Shown piece by piece: positions 19,241-29,315 of a stretch of DNA of 64,000 nucleotides; the stretch's first letter is position 1, and the number at the start of each line of letters is the position of its first letter. Source of the stretch: Synechococcus sp. NB0720_010 (lineage in GTDB: Bacteria; Cyanobacteriota; Cyanobacteriia; PCC-6307; Cyanobiaceae); contig NZ_CP090898.1 of the NCBI RefSeq assembly GCF_023078835.1, forward strand, positions 932,045 through 996,044, given 5' to 3'. A program made the position numbers and the translations under genes. The notes under the pieces were generated by a model. It had not been told where the DNA came from and ran no database searches. It saw only the letters and a program-made list of their open reading frames with translations.

Positions 19241-19647
19241 GTCACGGTCTGATCTGGTTGCCTCTGTTGGTGATCTTTCCGTTGATCACCGCCCTCGGTT
19301 GGCTGGAGCGCCGCCGCCAAAATTTGTTTCGGGCCTGGGCTGAGGGTGCCGAGCTCTCCAAGCTGGACGACGGTGGCGGCGCTCGCTTGATTGACGGGAC
19401 CATCGCCTGGTGCGTCTTCGAGTCGGGAAAGCTCAACGAGAAGGGCAGCTTTGAGGTCAAGGGACTCGATCAGGTCGATCTCTTGGCCTTGGGTTCCGGG
19501 GAAGCGCCCCTGACCGAGGAAGCGCAGGGTGCCTGCCGACTGCGGCTGATGGGCGGTGGCCAGCAAGCGGATGTGCCCTTTGCCGATGCTGAGCGCGCAC
19601 GCCGCTGGCGGGATCAGCTGATGTCCCGCTCCCGCTGCGAGTTGTGA
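19237..19647 (+). CDS. Conserved cyanobacterial membrane-anchored protein in the division cluster
   Basis: A 136-residue protein with one N-terminal transmembrane segment ([20 protein letters not shown]) and then a soluble beta-rich domain ([34 protein letters not shown]). It overlaps ddl by 4 bases (ATGA) and ftsQ by 4 bases (GTGA), so all three should be translated together. I do not recognise a named domain. The position suggests a link to cell wall or division, but that is inference. Confidence 0.7.
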   Translation: MSHGLIWLPLLVIFPLITALGWLERRRQNLFRAWAEGAELSKLDDGGGARLIDGTIAWCVFESGKLNEKGSFEVKGLDQVDLLALGSGEAPLTEEAQGACRLRLMGGGQQADVPFADAERARRWRDQLMSRSRCEL

Positions 19648-20480
19648 GCGCAGCCTCCTCGCGCTCGGGCCAAGCCCTCGAGCGCAGACGCCAGCTCCGG
19701 CAGGAACGGCGGCAAGAGCGTTTGAAGCAGATCTGGCGCGTGACCGTGCTGGCCGGCAGTGCCGGGGCCCTGGGCTGGGGTCTCTTGCAACAGGGCTGGG
19801 TGGTGCGGGATCCAGACCAAATCGAAGTCCTTGGCAGCCGGCAGGTCAGTCGAGCCCAGGTGATCCGTGAGGGGGACCTTCAACTCCCTTTGCAACTGCT
19901 GACCTTGCAGCCCAAGCGATTGGCCCAACGCCTCTCGGCGGGCCTGCCTGTCGAGCAGGTCCAGGTCAACCGCCTGATGCTCCCCCCTCGGCTCCAGATC
20001 TCTCTGGTGGATCGAGAGGCCGTTGCCCAGGCCCAACGCCGAACCCGCAAGGGCTTTGAGATGGGCTACGTCGATCGCCTGGGGAACTGGATGACCCGCC
20101 GTCAGCAATCCGCTGGCGCCCCGGCGGCCGCACCCACGGTGATGGTGCTGGGCTGGCAGGAGCGTCTCCGTCCTTCACTCTCGCGGGTCCTGGCCGAGCG
20201 GGATGCCCTGGGCAGTCCGCTGCTGCAGGTGCGCTTTGAACCCAATGGCAGCCTCTGGCTCCGCACCGCGGCCCTGGGGGACATTCACCTCGGGCCCACC
20301 GATGACAAGTTGGCCAAGCGCCTAGATGTCCTGCGCCACCTCTCCTCAGAGCTCCCCGGTCAAATCAACAATCTGAAGCTGAAGTCCATTGACCTCAGCG
20401 ATCCGGATCAACCCGAACTGGGCCTACCGGCCAAACCGGTACCGAAGGCGGACAAAACACCCCCGCCCGCAGCGGACTGA
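19644..20480 (+). CDS. ftsQ: Cell division protein FtsQ
   Basis: Bitopic divisome protein. It starts at GTG 19644, with a basic N-terminal cytoplasmic tail (RRRQLRQERRQERLKQIWR), one membrane span (VTVLAGSAGALGWGLLQQGW) and a POTRA domain (about residues 58-125: QIEVLGSRQVSRAQVI, AQRLSAGLPVEQVQVNRL, LQISLVDREAVA). A beta domain follows. The 278-residue length fits cyanobacterial FtsQ. The C-terminal tail is proline- and lysine-rich. ftsZ follows after about 106 bases. Confidence 0.9.
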   Translation: MSAASSRSGQALERRRQLRQERRQERLKQIWRVTVLAGSAGALGWGLLQQGWVVRDPDQIEVLGSRQVSRAQVIREGDLQLPLQLLTLQPKRLAQRLSAGLPVEQVQVNRLMLPPRLQISLVDREAVAQAQRRTRKGFEMGYVDRLGNWMTRRQQSAGAPAAAPTVMVLGWQERLRPSLSRVLAERDALGSPLLQVRFEPNGSLWLRTAALGDIHLGPTDDKLAKRLDVLRHLSSELPGQINNLKLKSIDLSDPDQPELGLPAKPVPKADKTPPPAAD

Positions 20481-20530
20481 AGCTCCGGGGCAAAAACCCG
20501 TAAACGGTGACAGGGCATTGCGCTAAAGCC

Positions 20531-20544
20531 CTTTGCCGGCAAAG
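20531..20544. promoter_or_regulatory. 14-bp perfect palindrome upstream of ftsZ
   Basis: The palindrome CTTTGCCGGCAAAG lies 43 bases before the chosen ftsZ start, in the 106-base ftsQ-ftsZ spacer. It could be an operator or part of the ftsZ promoter/leader. No regulator can be assigned from the sequence. Confidence 0.35.
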
Positions 20545-20586
20545 GTATGTCGATCTAGGCCTGTGATTGGCAGGAACAACGACATA

Positions 20587-21729
20587 ATGCAGCGAAGCAC
20601 CAACGGCACTGCACCGGCTATGGAGATCGCACCCGAGGGCCTGAGTGCCGTCACCAGCAATGGTTCTGCGGGGATCGTGCCTAGTCAGTCCGCTCGCATC
20701 GAGGTGATCGGCGTCGGCGGCGGCGGCAGCAATGCCGTTGGTCGCATGATCCTCTCGGATCTCGAGGGCGTTGGATACCGCGTACTCAATACAGATGCCC
20801 AAGCCCTGCTGCAGTCGGCAGCTAAACAGCGCGTTCAGCTCGGCCAAAAGCTGACCCGCGGCCTGGGTGCAGGCGGCAACCCGGCCATCGGCCAAAAAGC
20901 GGCTGAAGAATCCCGCACCGATCTGGCGCAGACCCTCCAGGGTGCCGACCTGGTCTTCATCGCCGCTGGCATGGGCGGTGGCACAGGAACCGGTGCCGCT
21001 CCGGTTGTGGCCGAAGTCGCCAAGGAATGCGGCGCCCTGACCGTGGGCATCGTCACCAAGCCCTTCGGCTTTGAAGGTCGCCGCCGCATGCGTCAGGCCG
21101 AAGAGGGCATCGCCCGCCTGTCCGAGCATGTGGACACCCTGATCGTGATTCCTAACGACCGGCTGCGGGAAGCCATTGCTGGTGCACCCCTGCAGGATGC
21201 CTTCCGCGCCGCCGATGACGTCCTGCGGATGGGCGTGAAGGGCATCACCGACATCATCACCAAGCCCGGCCTGGTGAACGTTGACTTCGCCGATGTGCGC
21301 TCGGTCATGAACGACGCCGGCACCGCACTGCTGGGTCTGGGCGTCGGCTCCGGCCGTTCCCGCGCCAGCGAAGCCGCCCAGGCCGCCATCAACAGCCCGC
21401 TGTTGGAGTCCGCACGGATCGACGGCGCCAAGGGCTGCGTCATCAACATCAGCGGTGGCAAGGACATGACCCTTGAGGACATGACCACCGCCTCTGAGGT
21501 GATCTACGACGTGGTCGACCCCGAGGCCAACATCATTGTTGGTGCCGTGGTGGACGAGAAGCTGGAAGGCGAGATCCACGTCACGGTGATCGCCACGGGC
21601 TTCGAAGGCGGCGGCGCCTATCGCCCCGAGCGGCCCTTGAACAGCTTTGTGGCCGGCGACAATGGCGAAGGCGACCTGCCCGGTGCAGCCATCCCCTCCT
21701 TCCTGCTCAACCGCCAGAACAACAACTGA
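20587..21729 (+). CDS. ftsZ: Cell division GTPase FtsZ
   Basis: Tubulin homologue that forms the Z ring. The ATG at 20587 ([19 protein letters not shown]) gives 380 residues; the frame is open to 20533, but the extra codons cross the spacer palindrome. Signatures seen are [13 protein letters not shown], the tubulin GTP motif [31 protein letters not shown] and the T7-loop segment [14 protein letters not shown]. The C-terminal conserved peptide region ends [11 protein letters not shown], as in many cyanobacteria. Confidence 0.97.
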   Translation: MQRSTNGTAPAMEIAPEGLSAVTSNGSAGIVPSQSARIEVIGVGGGGSNAVGRMILSDLEGVGYRVLNTDAQALLQSAAKQRVQLGQKLTRGLGAGGNPAIGQKAAEESRTDLAQTLQGADLVFIAAGMGGGTGTGAAPVVAEVAKECGALTVGIVTKPFGFEGRRRMRQAEEGIARLSEHVDTLIVIPNDRLREAIAGAPLQDAFRAADDVLRMGVKGITDIITKPGLVNVDFADVRSVMNDAGTALLGLGVGSGRSRASEAAQAAINSPLLESARIDGAKGCVINISGGKDMTLEDMTTASEVIYDVVDPEANIIVGAVVDEKLEGEIHVTVIATGFEGGGAYRPERPLNSFVAGDNGEGDLPGAAIPSFLLNRQNNN

Positions 21730-21750
21730 GTTCTGGAACGAGAACCAGCA

Positions 21751-21777
21751 AAAAGGGGCCCCAGGGGCCCCTTTTTT
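21751..21777 (+). terminator. Bidirectional intrinsic terminator between ftsZ and the SRP RNA
   Basis: GGGGCCCC-A-GGGGCCCC is flanked by an A run on the left and six T residues on the right. It can therefore terminate ftsZ on the plus strand and the convergent SRP RNA on the minus strand. Confidence 0.92.
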
Positions 21778-21794
21778 ATTGCGGTTGAAATGGG

Positions 21795-21892
21795 GTGACC
21801 CGGAGTCCACGCCTGCCAAGAGCATCCCGTGTGGCTGCTCCCTTCCGGTCCTGACCAGATTTGGGCGTCCGGGCCGCATGGGTCCGAGTCCG
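21795..21892 (-). ncRNA. ffs: Signal recognition particle RNA (4.5S-type)
   Basis: Read on the minus strand, the region contains the universal SRP domain IV hairpin: GTCAGGACCGGAAGGGAGCA with its GGAA tetraloop and asymmetric loop. Flanking arms (CCCGGACGCC on the 5' side, GGCGTGGACTCCGGG on the 3' side) pair into the long helix of a small bacterial SRP RNA of about 100 nt. Exact ends are approximate. It pairs with Ffh protein for cotranslational targeting and ends at the shared terminator after ftsZ. Confidence 0.9.
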
Positions 21893-21935
21893 TCGGATGC
21901 TAGCAATGAGCCCCCGTCCATGAGGTGATCGCCGG

Positions 21936-22772
21936 GTGCGACCTGCTGATCTACTCACCTGCAAGCAGGAGGGCCGGCCCATCGCCGTGCTCACAGCCTG
22001 GGATGCCCTCTCAGCGGCCCTCGTGGAAGAGGCCGGGGCGGACGCCATCTTGGTGGGCGACTCTCTGGCGATGGTGGTCCTCGGCCATGCCACCACCCTC
22101 CCGGTGACCCTGGAGGAGATGGTGATGCACACCCGGGCCGTGGGCCGCGGGCTGCAGCGCCCCGCCAACCAGCAACCGCTGATCATCACGGATCTGCCCT
22201 TCCTCAGTTACCAGTGCGGCCTCGATCAGGCCGTGGCCGCAGCAGGACAGGTGCTGAAGAACAGCCCCGCTGCCGCCGTCAAACTCGAGGGCGGGGAACC
22301 GGAAACCCTGGCCGTTGTCGATCGGCTCGTGCGCTCCGGCATCCCTGTGATGGGACACCTGGGGCTCACCCCCCAGTCGGTCCATCGCCTGGGCTACCGG
22401 CGCCAGGCCCAGGACCCCATTAGCCAAGAGCGCCTGAAGCGCTCAGCCCGCGACCTCCAGGCCGCCGGCTGCTTCGCGCTGGTGCTCGAACATGTGCCCG
22501 CCGAGTTAGCCGGCGCCCTCAGCCAAGAGCTCCAGATCCCCGTCATTGGCATTGGCGCCGGAGAACAGTGCGACGGGCAGGTGCGGGTGACCGCCGACCT
22601 CCTGGGGCTCACCGCCAAACAACCACCGTTCTGCCCGCCCCTGCTCCAGGGCCGCGAGCTCTGTGTGGACGCCCTCAGGGGCTGGGTGGGGGGCCTTCAG
22701 CCTGCTCCTCCCACCAGTCCAACCACTCCCGCAGCACCGCATTACTCAGAGCCAAGCCCTCTGGATCACTGA
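21936..22772 (+). CDS. panB: 3-methyl-2-oxobutanoate hydroxymethyltransferase
   Basis: First enzyme of pantothenate synthesis, transferring a hydroxymethyl group to ketoisovalerate. It starts at GTG 21936. Motifs seen are [19 protein letters not shown], the metal/substrate segment [38 protein letters not shown]-like, [12 protein letters not shown] and [15 protein letters not shown]. The 278-residue length is normal. The last 33 codons overlap the 3' end of the convergent HemW-like gene; the Pro-rich tail there looks unconstrained. Confidence 0.95.
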   Translation: MRPADLLTCKQEGRPIAVLTAWDALSAALVEEAGADAILVGDSLAMVVLGHATTLPVTLEEMVMHTRAVGRGLQRPANQQPLIITDLPFLSYQCGLDQAVAAAGQVLKNSPAAAVKLEGGEPETLAVVDRLVRSGIPVMGHLGLTPQSVHRLGYRRQAQDPISQERLKRSARDLQAAGCFALVLEHVPAELAGALSQELQIPVIGIGAGEQCDGQVRVTADLLGLTAKQPPFCPPLLQGRELCVDALRGWVGGLQPAPPTSPTTPAAPHYSEPSPLDH

Positions 22773-23946
22773 GCCGCCAACGCTGGCCTTCCCGGCGGAG
22801 CAGACCACGCTCCAGATAGGGCTGCCAGCGCTGCATCAGTCCCGCCGGATCGAGCCCTGCCAGAAGCGGCGTGAGCAGGACACCCTCACGCCGGCGCAAA
22901 CCGACCATCACCCGCTCATCGTTGGGCATGGGCTGGGGAGGCCCAAGCTCGCCAGGGTCCTGTTGCAGCCAGGCGGCGTAGCCCTCACGGGTGCGGGGGC
23001 GCGGCTGCCGCACCCCCCAGGGGGCAGCCGTCGCCCCCATGCCGAAGCCCCACCAGCCCGCACCGCTCCAGTAGACGCGGTTGTGGCGGGAGGCATGGCC
23101 CGGCAGGGCGTAGTTCGAGATCTCGTAGTGGCCAAAGCCAGCCGCCGCCAAGGTGCCGGCGGTCAGCTCCATCAAATCGGCAGAGAGGTCCTCCTCAGGC
23201 AGCTGCAATTCACCGCTGGACTCCAGCCGCTCAAACACCGTGCCGGGCTCCACGATCAAGTCGTAGACCGAGAGGTGGGGGGGCTCCAGCGCGAGGGCCT
23301 GCTCCAGCTGCGCCCGCCAGTGCTCGGCCGTCGCCCCCGGCAGGCTCTGGATGAGATCCAGGCTCCAACTGCTCAGTTCCCCCTGGACGCATGCCTGCTG
23401 AAGCCAGGCAGCTGCCTCAAGGAGATCCCTGCGGCGGTGCCTGCGCCCCAGACGTCCCAGAACGGCGTTATCAAAACTCTGACCGCCCAGGCTGACCCGA
23501 TTGACCCCCGCCCTGAGATAGCCCTGCAGGCGCGTCTGATCAAAGCTGGCGGGGTCCAGCTCCAGGCTGATCTCCGCCCCCGACGCGAAGCCATAGCGCC
23601 TCTTCAAGCTCCGCAGCACAGCCTGCAGCTGCTCGGCCGTCAGCATTGAGGGGGTACCGCCCCCGACATAAATGGTGGAAAGCGGCGGTCCAGCCGGCGA
23701 AGCCTCAATCTCCCCGCAGAGCAGCTCCAGATAGGCCTCGATCGAGCGACTGCCGGACTGCCCGGGCGCCCCACCGGCTCGATCCCCCAGGGGCACCACC
23801 GGGAAGTCGCAATAGAAGCAACGGCGATGGCAAAACGGTATGTGCAGGTAGGCGCTGCGCGGGAGAGGCCGGTTACCTCCCTGGGCCAAACCCGCCGCAA
23901 TAGGGCATGCTGCTTCCGAGCGACTGGCAGCCACAGCACCCGCCAT
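22675..23946 (-). CDS. HemW-like radical SAM protein (coproporphyrinogen III oxidase-like)
   Basis: The radical SAM motif [16 protein letters not shown] near residue 38 has the HemW form (CxxxCxxC followed by Asp-Phe rather than a fourth Cys). [30 protein letters not shown] and [17 protein letters not shown] follow, with a HemN C-terminal domain. HemW proteins are regarded as haem chaperones rather than true oxidases. The open frame runs to 24300, across the PIN/TRAM gene. The ATG at 23946 gives 423 residues; GTG or TTG codons 4 and 19 residues further in are also possible, because the ATG overlaps the start of the divergent gene. Confidence 0.87.
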   Translation of the reverse strand: MAGAVAASRSEAACPIAAGLAQGGNRPLPRSAYLHIPFCHRRCFYCDFPVVPLGDRAGGAPGQSGSRSIEAYLELLCGEIEASPAGPPLSTIYVGGGTPSMLTAEQLQAVLRSLKRRYGFASGAEISLELDPASFDQTRLQGYLRAGVNRVSLGGQSFDNAVLGRLGRRHRRRDLLEAAAWLQQACVQGELSSWSLDLIQSLPGATAEHWRAQLEQALALEPPHLSVYDLIVEPGTVFERLESSGELQLPEEDLSADLMELTAGTLAAAGFGHYEISNYALPGHASRHNRVYWSGAGWWGFGMGATAAPWGVRQPRPRTREGYAAWLQQDPGELGPPQPMPNDERVMVGLRRREGVLLTPLLAGLDPAGLMQRWQPYLERGLLRREGQRWRLSDPEGLALSNAVLREWLDWWEEQAEGPPPSP

Positions 23947-25132
23947 GGTGGACACCCTCATCCTGGTGCTGTTCGTGATCTCCGGAGCCGCCGCGGGCTG
24001 GCTCGGGGTGGATCTACTGCCAGAGCAACAGTTAATCCGCATCCAGAACCTGGAGCAGCTGAGCTGGATCCTGGGGGGTGGCGGCGCCTTAGCGGGCCTC
24101 TTCGCGGGCTTTGTCTTCCAGCGCCTACGGCGCCGGCTGATGGAGCAGGTGCGCACCATGCCCACCGATCTGCTGGTGAGCCGGGCCGTGGGTCTGATCC
24201 TGGGCCTGCTGGTGGCCAACCTGCTGATCTCCCCCATCCTGTTCCTCTCCCTGCCTTGGGAGCTGGTGCTGGTGAAGCCGCTGGCGGCCATTGCGGCCAA
24301 CGTCTTCTTTGGTGTCTCGGGCTACAACCTCGCCGAGGTCCATGGCCGCACCCTGCTGCGCCTGTTCAACCCCAACAGCACCGAAGCCCTGCTGGTGGCC
24401 GATGGGGTGCTGATGCCCGCCAGCGCCAAGATCCTCGACACGAGCGTGATCATCGATGGCCGCATCCGCGGACTGCTTGATTCGGGGCTTTTGGAAGGTC
24501 AGGTGATCGTGGCCCAGGCGGTGATTGATGAGCTGCAGGCCCTGGCCGACTCCTCCAACACCGAGAAACGGGGCAAGGGACGCCGCGGCCTCAAGCTGCT
24601 GAGCAACCTGAGAGAGCGTTACGGGCGTCGCCTGGTGGTCAACACCACCCGCTACGAGGGCAACGGTGTCGACGACAAGCTGCTGAAGCTGACCGCCGAC
24701 ACCGGCGGCACCCTGCTGACGGCCGACTACAACCTCGCCAAGGTCGGCGAGGTGCAGGAGCTGAAGGTGATGAACCTCAGCGAACTGGTCATCGCCCTTC
24801 GCCCTGAGGTGCAGCCGGGCGATGAACTCAGCATCAAGGTCGTCCGCGATGGCAAGGAATCCCACCAGGGGGTGGGCTACCTGGAGGACGGAACGATGGT
24901 GGTGGTCGATGGTGGCCACGGCCTCAGCGGCGAGCGCCTCCAGGTCACCGTCACAGGCGCGCTGCAGACCCCGACCGGCCGGATGGTCTTCGCCAAGCGC
25001 GATGGCTGGGAGGGAACCGAGAGCGCAGGCCCCACTCCTCCAAAGGGAAGCGGTAGCAATGCACGCAATCGCAGCAAGGCCAGCGGGAAACGCGGCGGCA
25101 AAGGCGATCAGGACCCCGCCAACCCCCGCTAG
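23945..25132 (+). CDS. PIN/TRAM-domain membrane protein (YacL family)
   Basis: A 395-residue protein with four hydrophobic segments in the first 130 residues (TLILVLFVISGAAAGWLG, ILGGGGALAGLFAGFVF and two more). A PIN nuclease domain follows, with the acidic residues in KILDTSVIIDGRI, VIDELQALAD and LLTADYNLAKV. A TRAM RNA-binding domain comes next (about residues 290-350). The C-terminal tail is basic and low-complexity. The layout is that of YacL-type proteins found in cyanobacteria and Gram-positives, with an unproven RNase role. clpR follows after 11 bases. Confidence 0.9.
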   Translation: MVDTLILVLFVISGAAAGWLGVDLLPEQQLIRIQNLEQLSWILGGGGALAGLFAGFVFQRLRRRLMEQVRTMPTDLLVSRAVGLILGLLVANLLISPILFLSLPWELVLVKPLAAIAANVFFGVSGYNLAEVHGRTLLRLFNPNSTEALLVADGVLMPASAKILDTSVIIDGRIRGLLDSGLLEGQVIVAQAVIDELQALADSSNTEKRGKGRRGLKLLSNLRERYGRRLVVNTTRYEGNGVDDKLLKLTADTGGTLLTADYNLAKVGEVQELKVMNLSELVIALRPEVQPGDELSIKVVRDGKESHQGVGYLEDGTMVVVDGGHGLSGERLQVTVTGALQTPTGRMVFAKRDGWEGTESAGPTPPKGSGSNARNRSKASGKRGGKGDQDPANPR

Positions 25133-25143
25133 GCTCCGGCTTC

Positions 25144-25842
25144 ATGCCAGCAGTGGATCCGCGGATGTCGGTGTCAGCCCCCTACTACGGCGATTCGGCC
25201 GTGATGCGCACCCCACCGCCTGACCTTCCCTCCCTCTTGCTGAAGGAGCGGATCGTCTATCTGGGTTTGCCCCTCTTCAGCGATGACGATGCCAAGCGTC
25301 AGATGGGCATCGACGTCACCGAGCTGATCATTGCCCAGCTCCTCTATCTGGAGTTCGACAACCCGGAGAAGCCGATCTTCTTCTACATCAACTCCACCGG
25401 CACCAGCTGGTACTCAGGCGATGCCATCGGCTTTGAGACCGAGGCCTTCGCCATCGCCGACACGATCCGCTACGTCAAGCCGCCGGTGCACACCATCTGC
25501 ATCGGCCAGGCGATGGGCACCGCGGCGATGATCCTGAGCGCCGGCACCAAGGGCCACCGGGCTGCTCTGCCCCACGCTTCGATCGTGCTGCACCAGCCCC
25601 GCAGCGGCGCCCGCGGCCAGGCCAGCGACATCCAGATCCGGGCCAAGGAGGTGCTGCACAACAAGCGCACCATGCTCGAGATGCTCGCGGCCAACACCGG
25701 CAAGAGCACCGAAGAACTCTCCAAGGCCTCCGATCGGATGACCTACCTGACCGCGGAGCAGGCGGTGGAGTTCGGCCTGATCGATCGGGTCCTGACGAGC
25801 CAAAAAGACCTCCCCTCACCCGTGCCAGGCGGCATCGGCTGA
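25144..25842 (+). CDS. clpR: ClpR, inactive ClpP-like subunit of the ClpP3/R core
   Basis: A ClpP-fold protein of 232 residues. The active-site serine region reads ICIGQAMGTAAMILSAG instead of the catalytic GxAxSM form, so the nucleophile is lost. The His (IVLHQP) and Asp (GLIDRV) positions persist. In cyanobacteria ClpR forms a mixed essential core with ClpP3 that works with ClpC. The directly downstream clpP3 (36-base gap) fits that arrangement. The N-terminus (MPAVDPRMSVSAPYYGDSAV) has alternative starts at residues 8 and 21. Confidence 0.92.
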   Translation: MPAVDPRMSVSAPYYGDSAVMRTPPPDLPSLLLKERIVYLGLPLFSDDDAKRQMGIDVTELIIAQLLYLEFDNPEKPIFFYINSTGTSWYSGDAIGFETEAFAIADTIRYVKPPVHTICIGQAMGTAAMILSAGTKGHRAALPHASIVLHQPRSGARGQASDIQIRAKEVLHNKRTMLEMLAANTGKSTEELSKASDRMTYLTAEQAVEFGLIDRVLTSQKDLPSPVPGGIG

Positions 25843-25878
25843 TTTCTCTTTCCCCGTTCTTCACTCACCCGAAAAGCC

Positions 25879-26481
25879 ATGCCCATCGGTACCCCGAGCG
25901 TTCCTTACCGCCTTCCCGGCAGCCAGTACGAGCGTTGGGTCGACATCTACACCCGCCTCGGTGTGGAGCGCATCCTCTTCCTCGGCTCTGAGGTCAACGA
26001 CGCCATCGCCAACAGCCTGGTGGCGCAAATGCTGTACCTCGACTCCGATGACAACAGCAAGCCCATCTACCTGTACATCAACTCCCCCGGTGGCTCGGTG
26101 ACCGCGGGCCTGGCGATCTACGACACGATCCAGTACGTCAAGAGTGACGTGGTGACCATCTGCGTGGGCCTGGCGGCCTCCATGGGTGCCTTCCTGCTCG
26201 GCGCCGGCACCAAAGGCAAGCGGCTCGCCCTGCCCCACAGCCGGATCATGATTCACCAGCCCCTGGGCGGCACCAGCCAGCGCCAGGCCAGTGACATCGA
26301 GATCGAGGCGCGGGAGATCCTGCGCATGAAGGACATGCTCAACAACAGCATGGCGGGCATGACCGGCCAACCGGTCGAGAAGATCGAGAAGGACACCGAC
26401 CGGGACTACTTCATGAGTGCCGAGGAGGCAATGAACTACGGCCTGATCGACCGCGTGATCGCCCATCCCAACGAAGCCTGA
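25879..26481 (+). CDS. clpP3: ATP-dependent Clp protease proteolytic subunit ClpP3
   Basis: Serine peptidase of 200 residues with an intact triad. The Ser is in [14 protein letters not shown], the His in [10 protein letters not shown] and the Asp in the [16 protein letters not shown] region. The N-terminal segment [12 protein letters not shown]-like ([20 protein letters not shown]) matches the P3-type paralogue. It is cotranscribed with clpR to form the ClpP3/R barrel that degrades ClpC-delivered substrates. Confidence 0.95.
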   Translation: MPIGTPSVPYRLPGSQYERWVDIYTRLGVERILFLGSEVNDAIANSLVAQMLYLDSDDNSKPIYLYINSPGGSVTAGLAIYDTIQYVKSDVVTICVGLAASMGAFLLGAGTKGKRLALPHSRIMIHQPLGGTSQRQASDIEIEAREILRMKDMLNNSMAGMTGQPVEKIEKDTDRDYFMSAEEAMNYGLIDRVIAHPNEA

Positions 26482-26505
26482 GGGAGCCGGCCGGCGCTTT
26501 CGTAA

Positions 26506-27537
<1,032 letters not shown>

Positions 27538-27556
27538 TTCAGGCCGCTCTGCAGCC

Positions 27557-28582
27557 ATGACGCTGCTCGCTTCAGGGGTGGATTCCTTCTCGGGGATCCA
27601 CCCTTTTTTATTGGTCCTCGCCGCGGCCGGTCTCGACCGACTGGTGGGGGATCCGCGCTGGTGCCTGCACCCGGTTGTGGTGATGGGCTGGTGGATCAGC
27701 CGGCTGCGCCAGCTGGCGGAGAGCTGGGCCAAAGGATCCCCGAGGCGCCTGCGGCTGGCGGGCTGTGGCATCACCCTGCTGTTGGTGCTCGGCAGCGGCG
27801 GCGCCGGCTGGTGGCTCGAGGAGATCTGCCAGACGCGCTCCTGGACCTGGCCGCTGCTGGTGATCGCGCTGGCCAGCGCCCTGGCCGGCCGCAGCCTGGA
27901 GCAGGCGGTGCAGGCCGTCCTGGCGGCGCTCAAAACGTCCACGGAACTCGGGCCAGCGCGAACAGCCTTGGGTTGGATCGTTGGGCGAGACACGACGGAG
28001 TTAAGCCGCCAGGAGATCCTGCGAGCCGCCGCGGAGACCGCCAGCGAAAACGCCGTTGATGGGCTGTTCGCGCCGCTGTTCTGGATGTTGATCGGGGCTG
28101 CCCTTTGGCCGTATGGGGGGCCTGGCCCGTTGGCGTTCGCCTGGGGGTTCAAAGCCGCCAGCACCCTCGATTCGATGCTCGGCTACCGCCGCGGGAGCCT
28201 GCGCTGGCTAGGCACCGCCGGAGCCAGGCTCGATGACCTGCTGGTCTGGCTGCCCTGCCGGCTCGTGGCCCTGAGCTTGCCGCTGGTGCAGGGACGCACC
28301 GTCAGACGGACCCTGCCCCTCGCCCAGCTGGCCTTGCAGGAAGGCAGGCCCGATCCCTCACCCAATGCTGGGGTGTCCCAGGCGATCTATGCCCACTGCC
28401 TAGGCGTTCAACTGGGTGGGGTCAATCGCTACGGGGAGCGGGAGGCCCAGAAACCGCTTCTGGCAGCGGGAGCTCCGGCCCCCGAGGCCAGTGATGTGGA
28501 GCGGCTCCTGGGCCTGAGCCGCCGGCTTGAGGTCCTGTGGTTGGCGGCAGCGCTGTTAGTAGGCGCCGCGGTCCATCGGTAG
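27557..28582 (+). CDS. cbiB: Adenosylcobinamide-phosphate synthase
   Basis: Membrane enzyme attaching aminopropanol phosphate during cobalamin (here probably pseudocobalamin) synthesis. The core begins VLAAAGLDRLVGDPRWCLHPVVVMG. It continues with hydrophobic spans, the ETASENAVDGLFAPLFW motif, GFKAASTLDSMLGYR and the PSPNAG motif (DPSPNAGVSQAIYA). The ATG at 27557 gives 341 residues, but an ilvC terminator covers codons 7-18. A TTG at 27611 (323 residues, starting VLAAAGLDR) may be the true start. The 3' end overlaps the convergent sugar transferase by 27 bases. Confidence 0.9.
   Translation: MTLLASGVDSFSGIHPFLLVLAAAGLDRLVGDPRWCLHPVVVMGWWISRLRQLAESWAKGSPRRLRLAGCGITLLLVLGSGGAGWWLEEICQTRSWTWPLLVIALASALAGRSLEQAVQAVLAALKTSTELGPARTALGWIVGRDTTELSRQEILRAAAETASENAVDGLFAPLFWMLIGAALWPYGGPGPLAFAWGFKAASTLDSMLGYRRGSLRWLGTAGARLDDLLVWLPCRLVALSLPLVQGRTVRRTLPLAQLALQEGRPDPSPNAGVSQAIYAHCLGVQLGGVNRYGEREAQKPLLAAGAPAPEASDVERLLGLSRRLEVLWLAAALLVGAAVHR
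27576..27609 (+). terminator. Intrinsic terminator of ilvC, inside the annotated 5' end of cbiB
   Basis: The stem GGGTGGAT(TCC) / (GGG)ATCCACCC of 11 pairs, with loop TTCTCG, is followed by six T residues. It begins 39 bases after the ilvC stop and falls within the first codons of the longest cbiB frame. Confidence 0.9.
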
Positions 28583-29239
28583 CAGCACCACTCCAATCGT
28601 GCGCAGCACTATGCCTAGATCGAGCCAGAAATTGCGGTTGCGGGCGTAGAAGAGATCAAGCTTGACCCGGGTTTCGTAGGGCAGGTTGTTTCGGCCGGAG
28701 ACCTGCCAGAGGCCGGTCAGACCCGGGCGGACCGCCAGCACCTCATCCATCGTGCGGCCGTAGCGCTCCAGCTCATCCCAAACGATCGGTCTGGGGCCCA
28801 CCACGCTCATCTCGCCCTTGAGCACATTGATGAACTGGGGCAGCTCATCGAGGCTGGAGCGACGCAGGAAACGGCCGATGGGCGTGATGCGGGGATCATT
28901 CTTGAGCTTGAAATCCCGCTCAAATTCAGCCCGCAGCACCGGATCGGAAGCCAGGACCGATGCCAAAACGCGATCGGCGTCCTTGCGCATTGTGCGGAAC
29001 TTCAGGCAGCCAAAGCCCTTGTAGCCGCGGCCAATGCGGCGCTGGCAATAGAAGACCGATCCCTTGGAGCTGAGCTTGACCAGCAGGGCCAAGAGCAACA
29101 GAAGCGGCGAACCCAGGATCAAGACCAACAGCGAAAAGCTGATGTCACCGACACGCTTGAGGATGCGTCCGCGCTTTGACTGAGCCCTCAGCCAAGAACT
29201 GGCCGTGGATTCAGCGGGAATCGAGTCAACGGCGGACAA
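28556..29239 (-). CDS. Undecaprenyl-phosphate sugar transferase (WcaJ/WbaP type)
   Basis: Bacterial sugar transferase starting lipid-linked exopolysaccharide or O-antigen repeat units. It has one membrane segment near residues 33-56 (ISFSLLVLILGSPLLLLLALLV). The catalytic domain follows with FYCQRRIGRGYKGFGCLKFRTM, ITPIGRFLRRSSLDELPQ, GEMSVVGPRPIV and RPGLTGLWQVSGRN. The only start available upstream of the membrane span is TTG at 29239. It overlaps the 3' end of cbiB. The glycosyltransferase gene next door on the same strand suggests a small polysaccharide unit. Confidence 0.92.
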   Translation of the reverse strand: MSAVDSIPAESTASSWLRAQSKRGRILKRVGDISFSLLVLILGSPLLLLLALLVKLSSKGSVFYCQRRIGRGYKGFGCLKFRTMRKDADRVLASVLASDPVLRAEFERDFKLKNDPRITPIGRFLRRSSLDELPQFINVLKGEMSVVGPRPIVWDELERYGRTMDEVLAVRPGLTGLWQVSGRNNLPYETRVKLDLFYARNRNFWLDLGIVLRTIGVVLLPMDRGAY

Positions 29240-29315
29240 ACGGCGCAGTGATTGGGCAGCTTCCAGCTGTCATTAAAGAAGTCGAGTGTTCGCAGCGACA
29301 CCCCGCCGCGGTCAC

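Noticed and set aside
20395-21921. A 508-codon minus-strand open frame opposite ftsZ
   Set aside because: Antisense shadow of ftsZ that also runs through the terminator and SRP RNA; no recognisable protein features.
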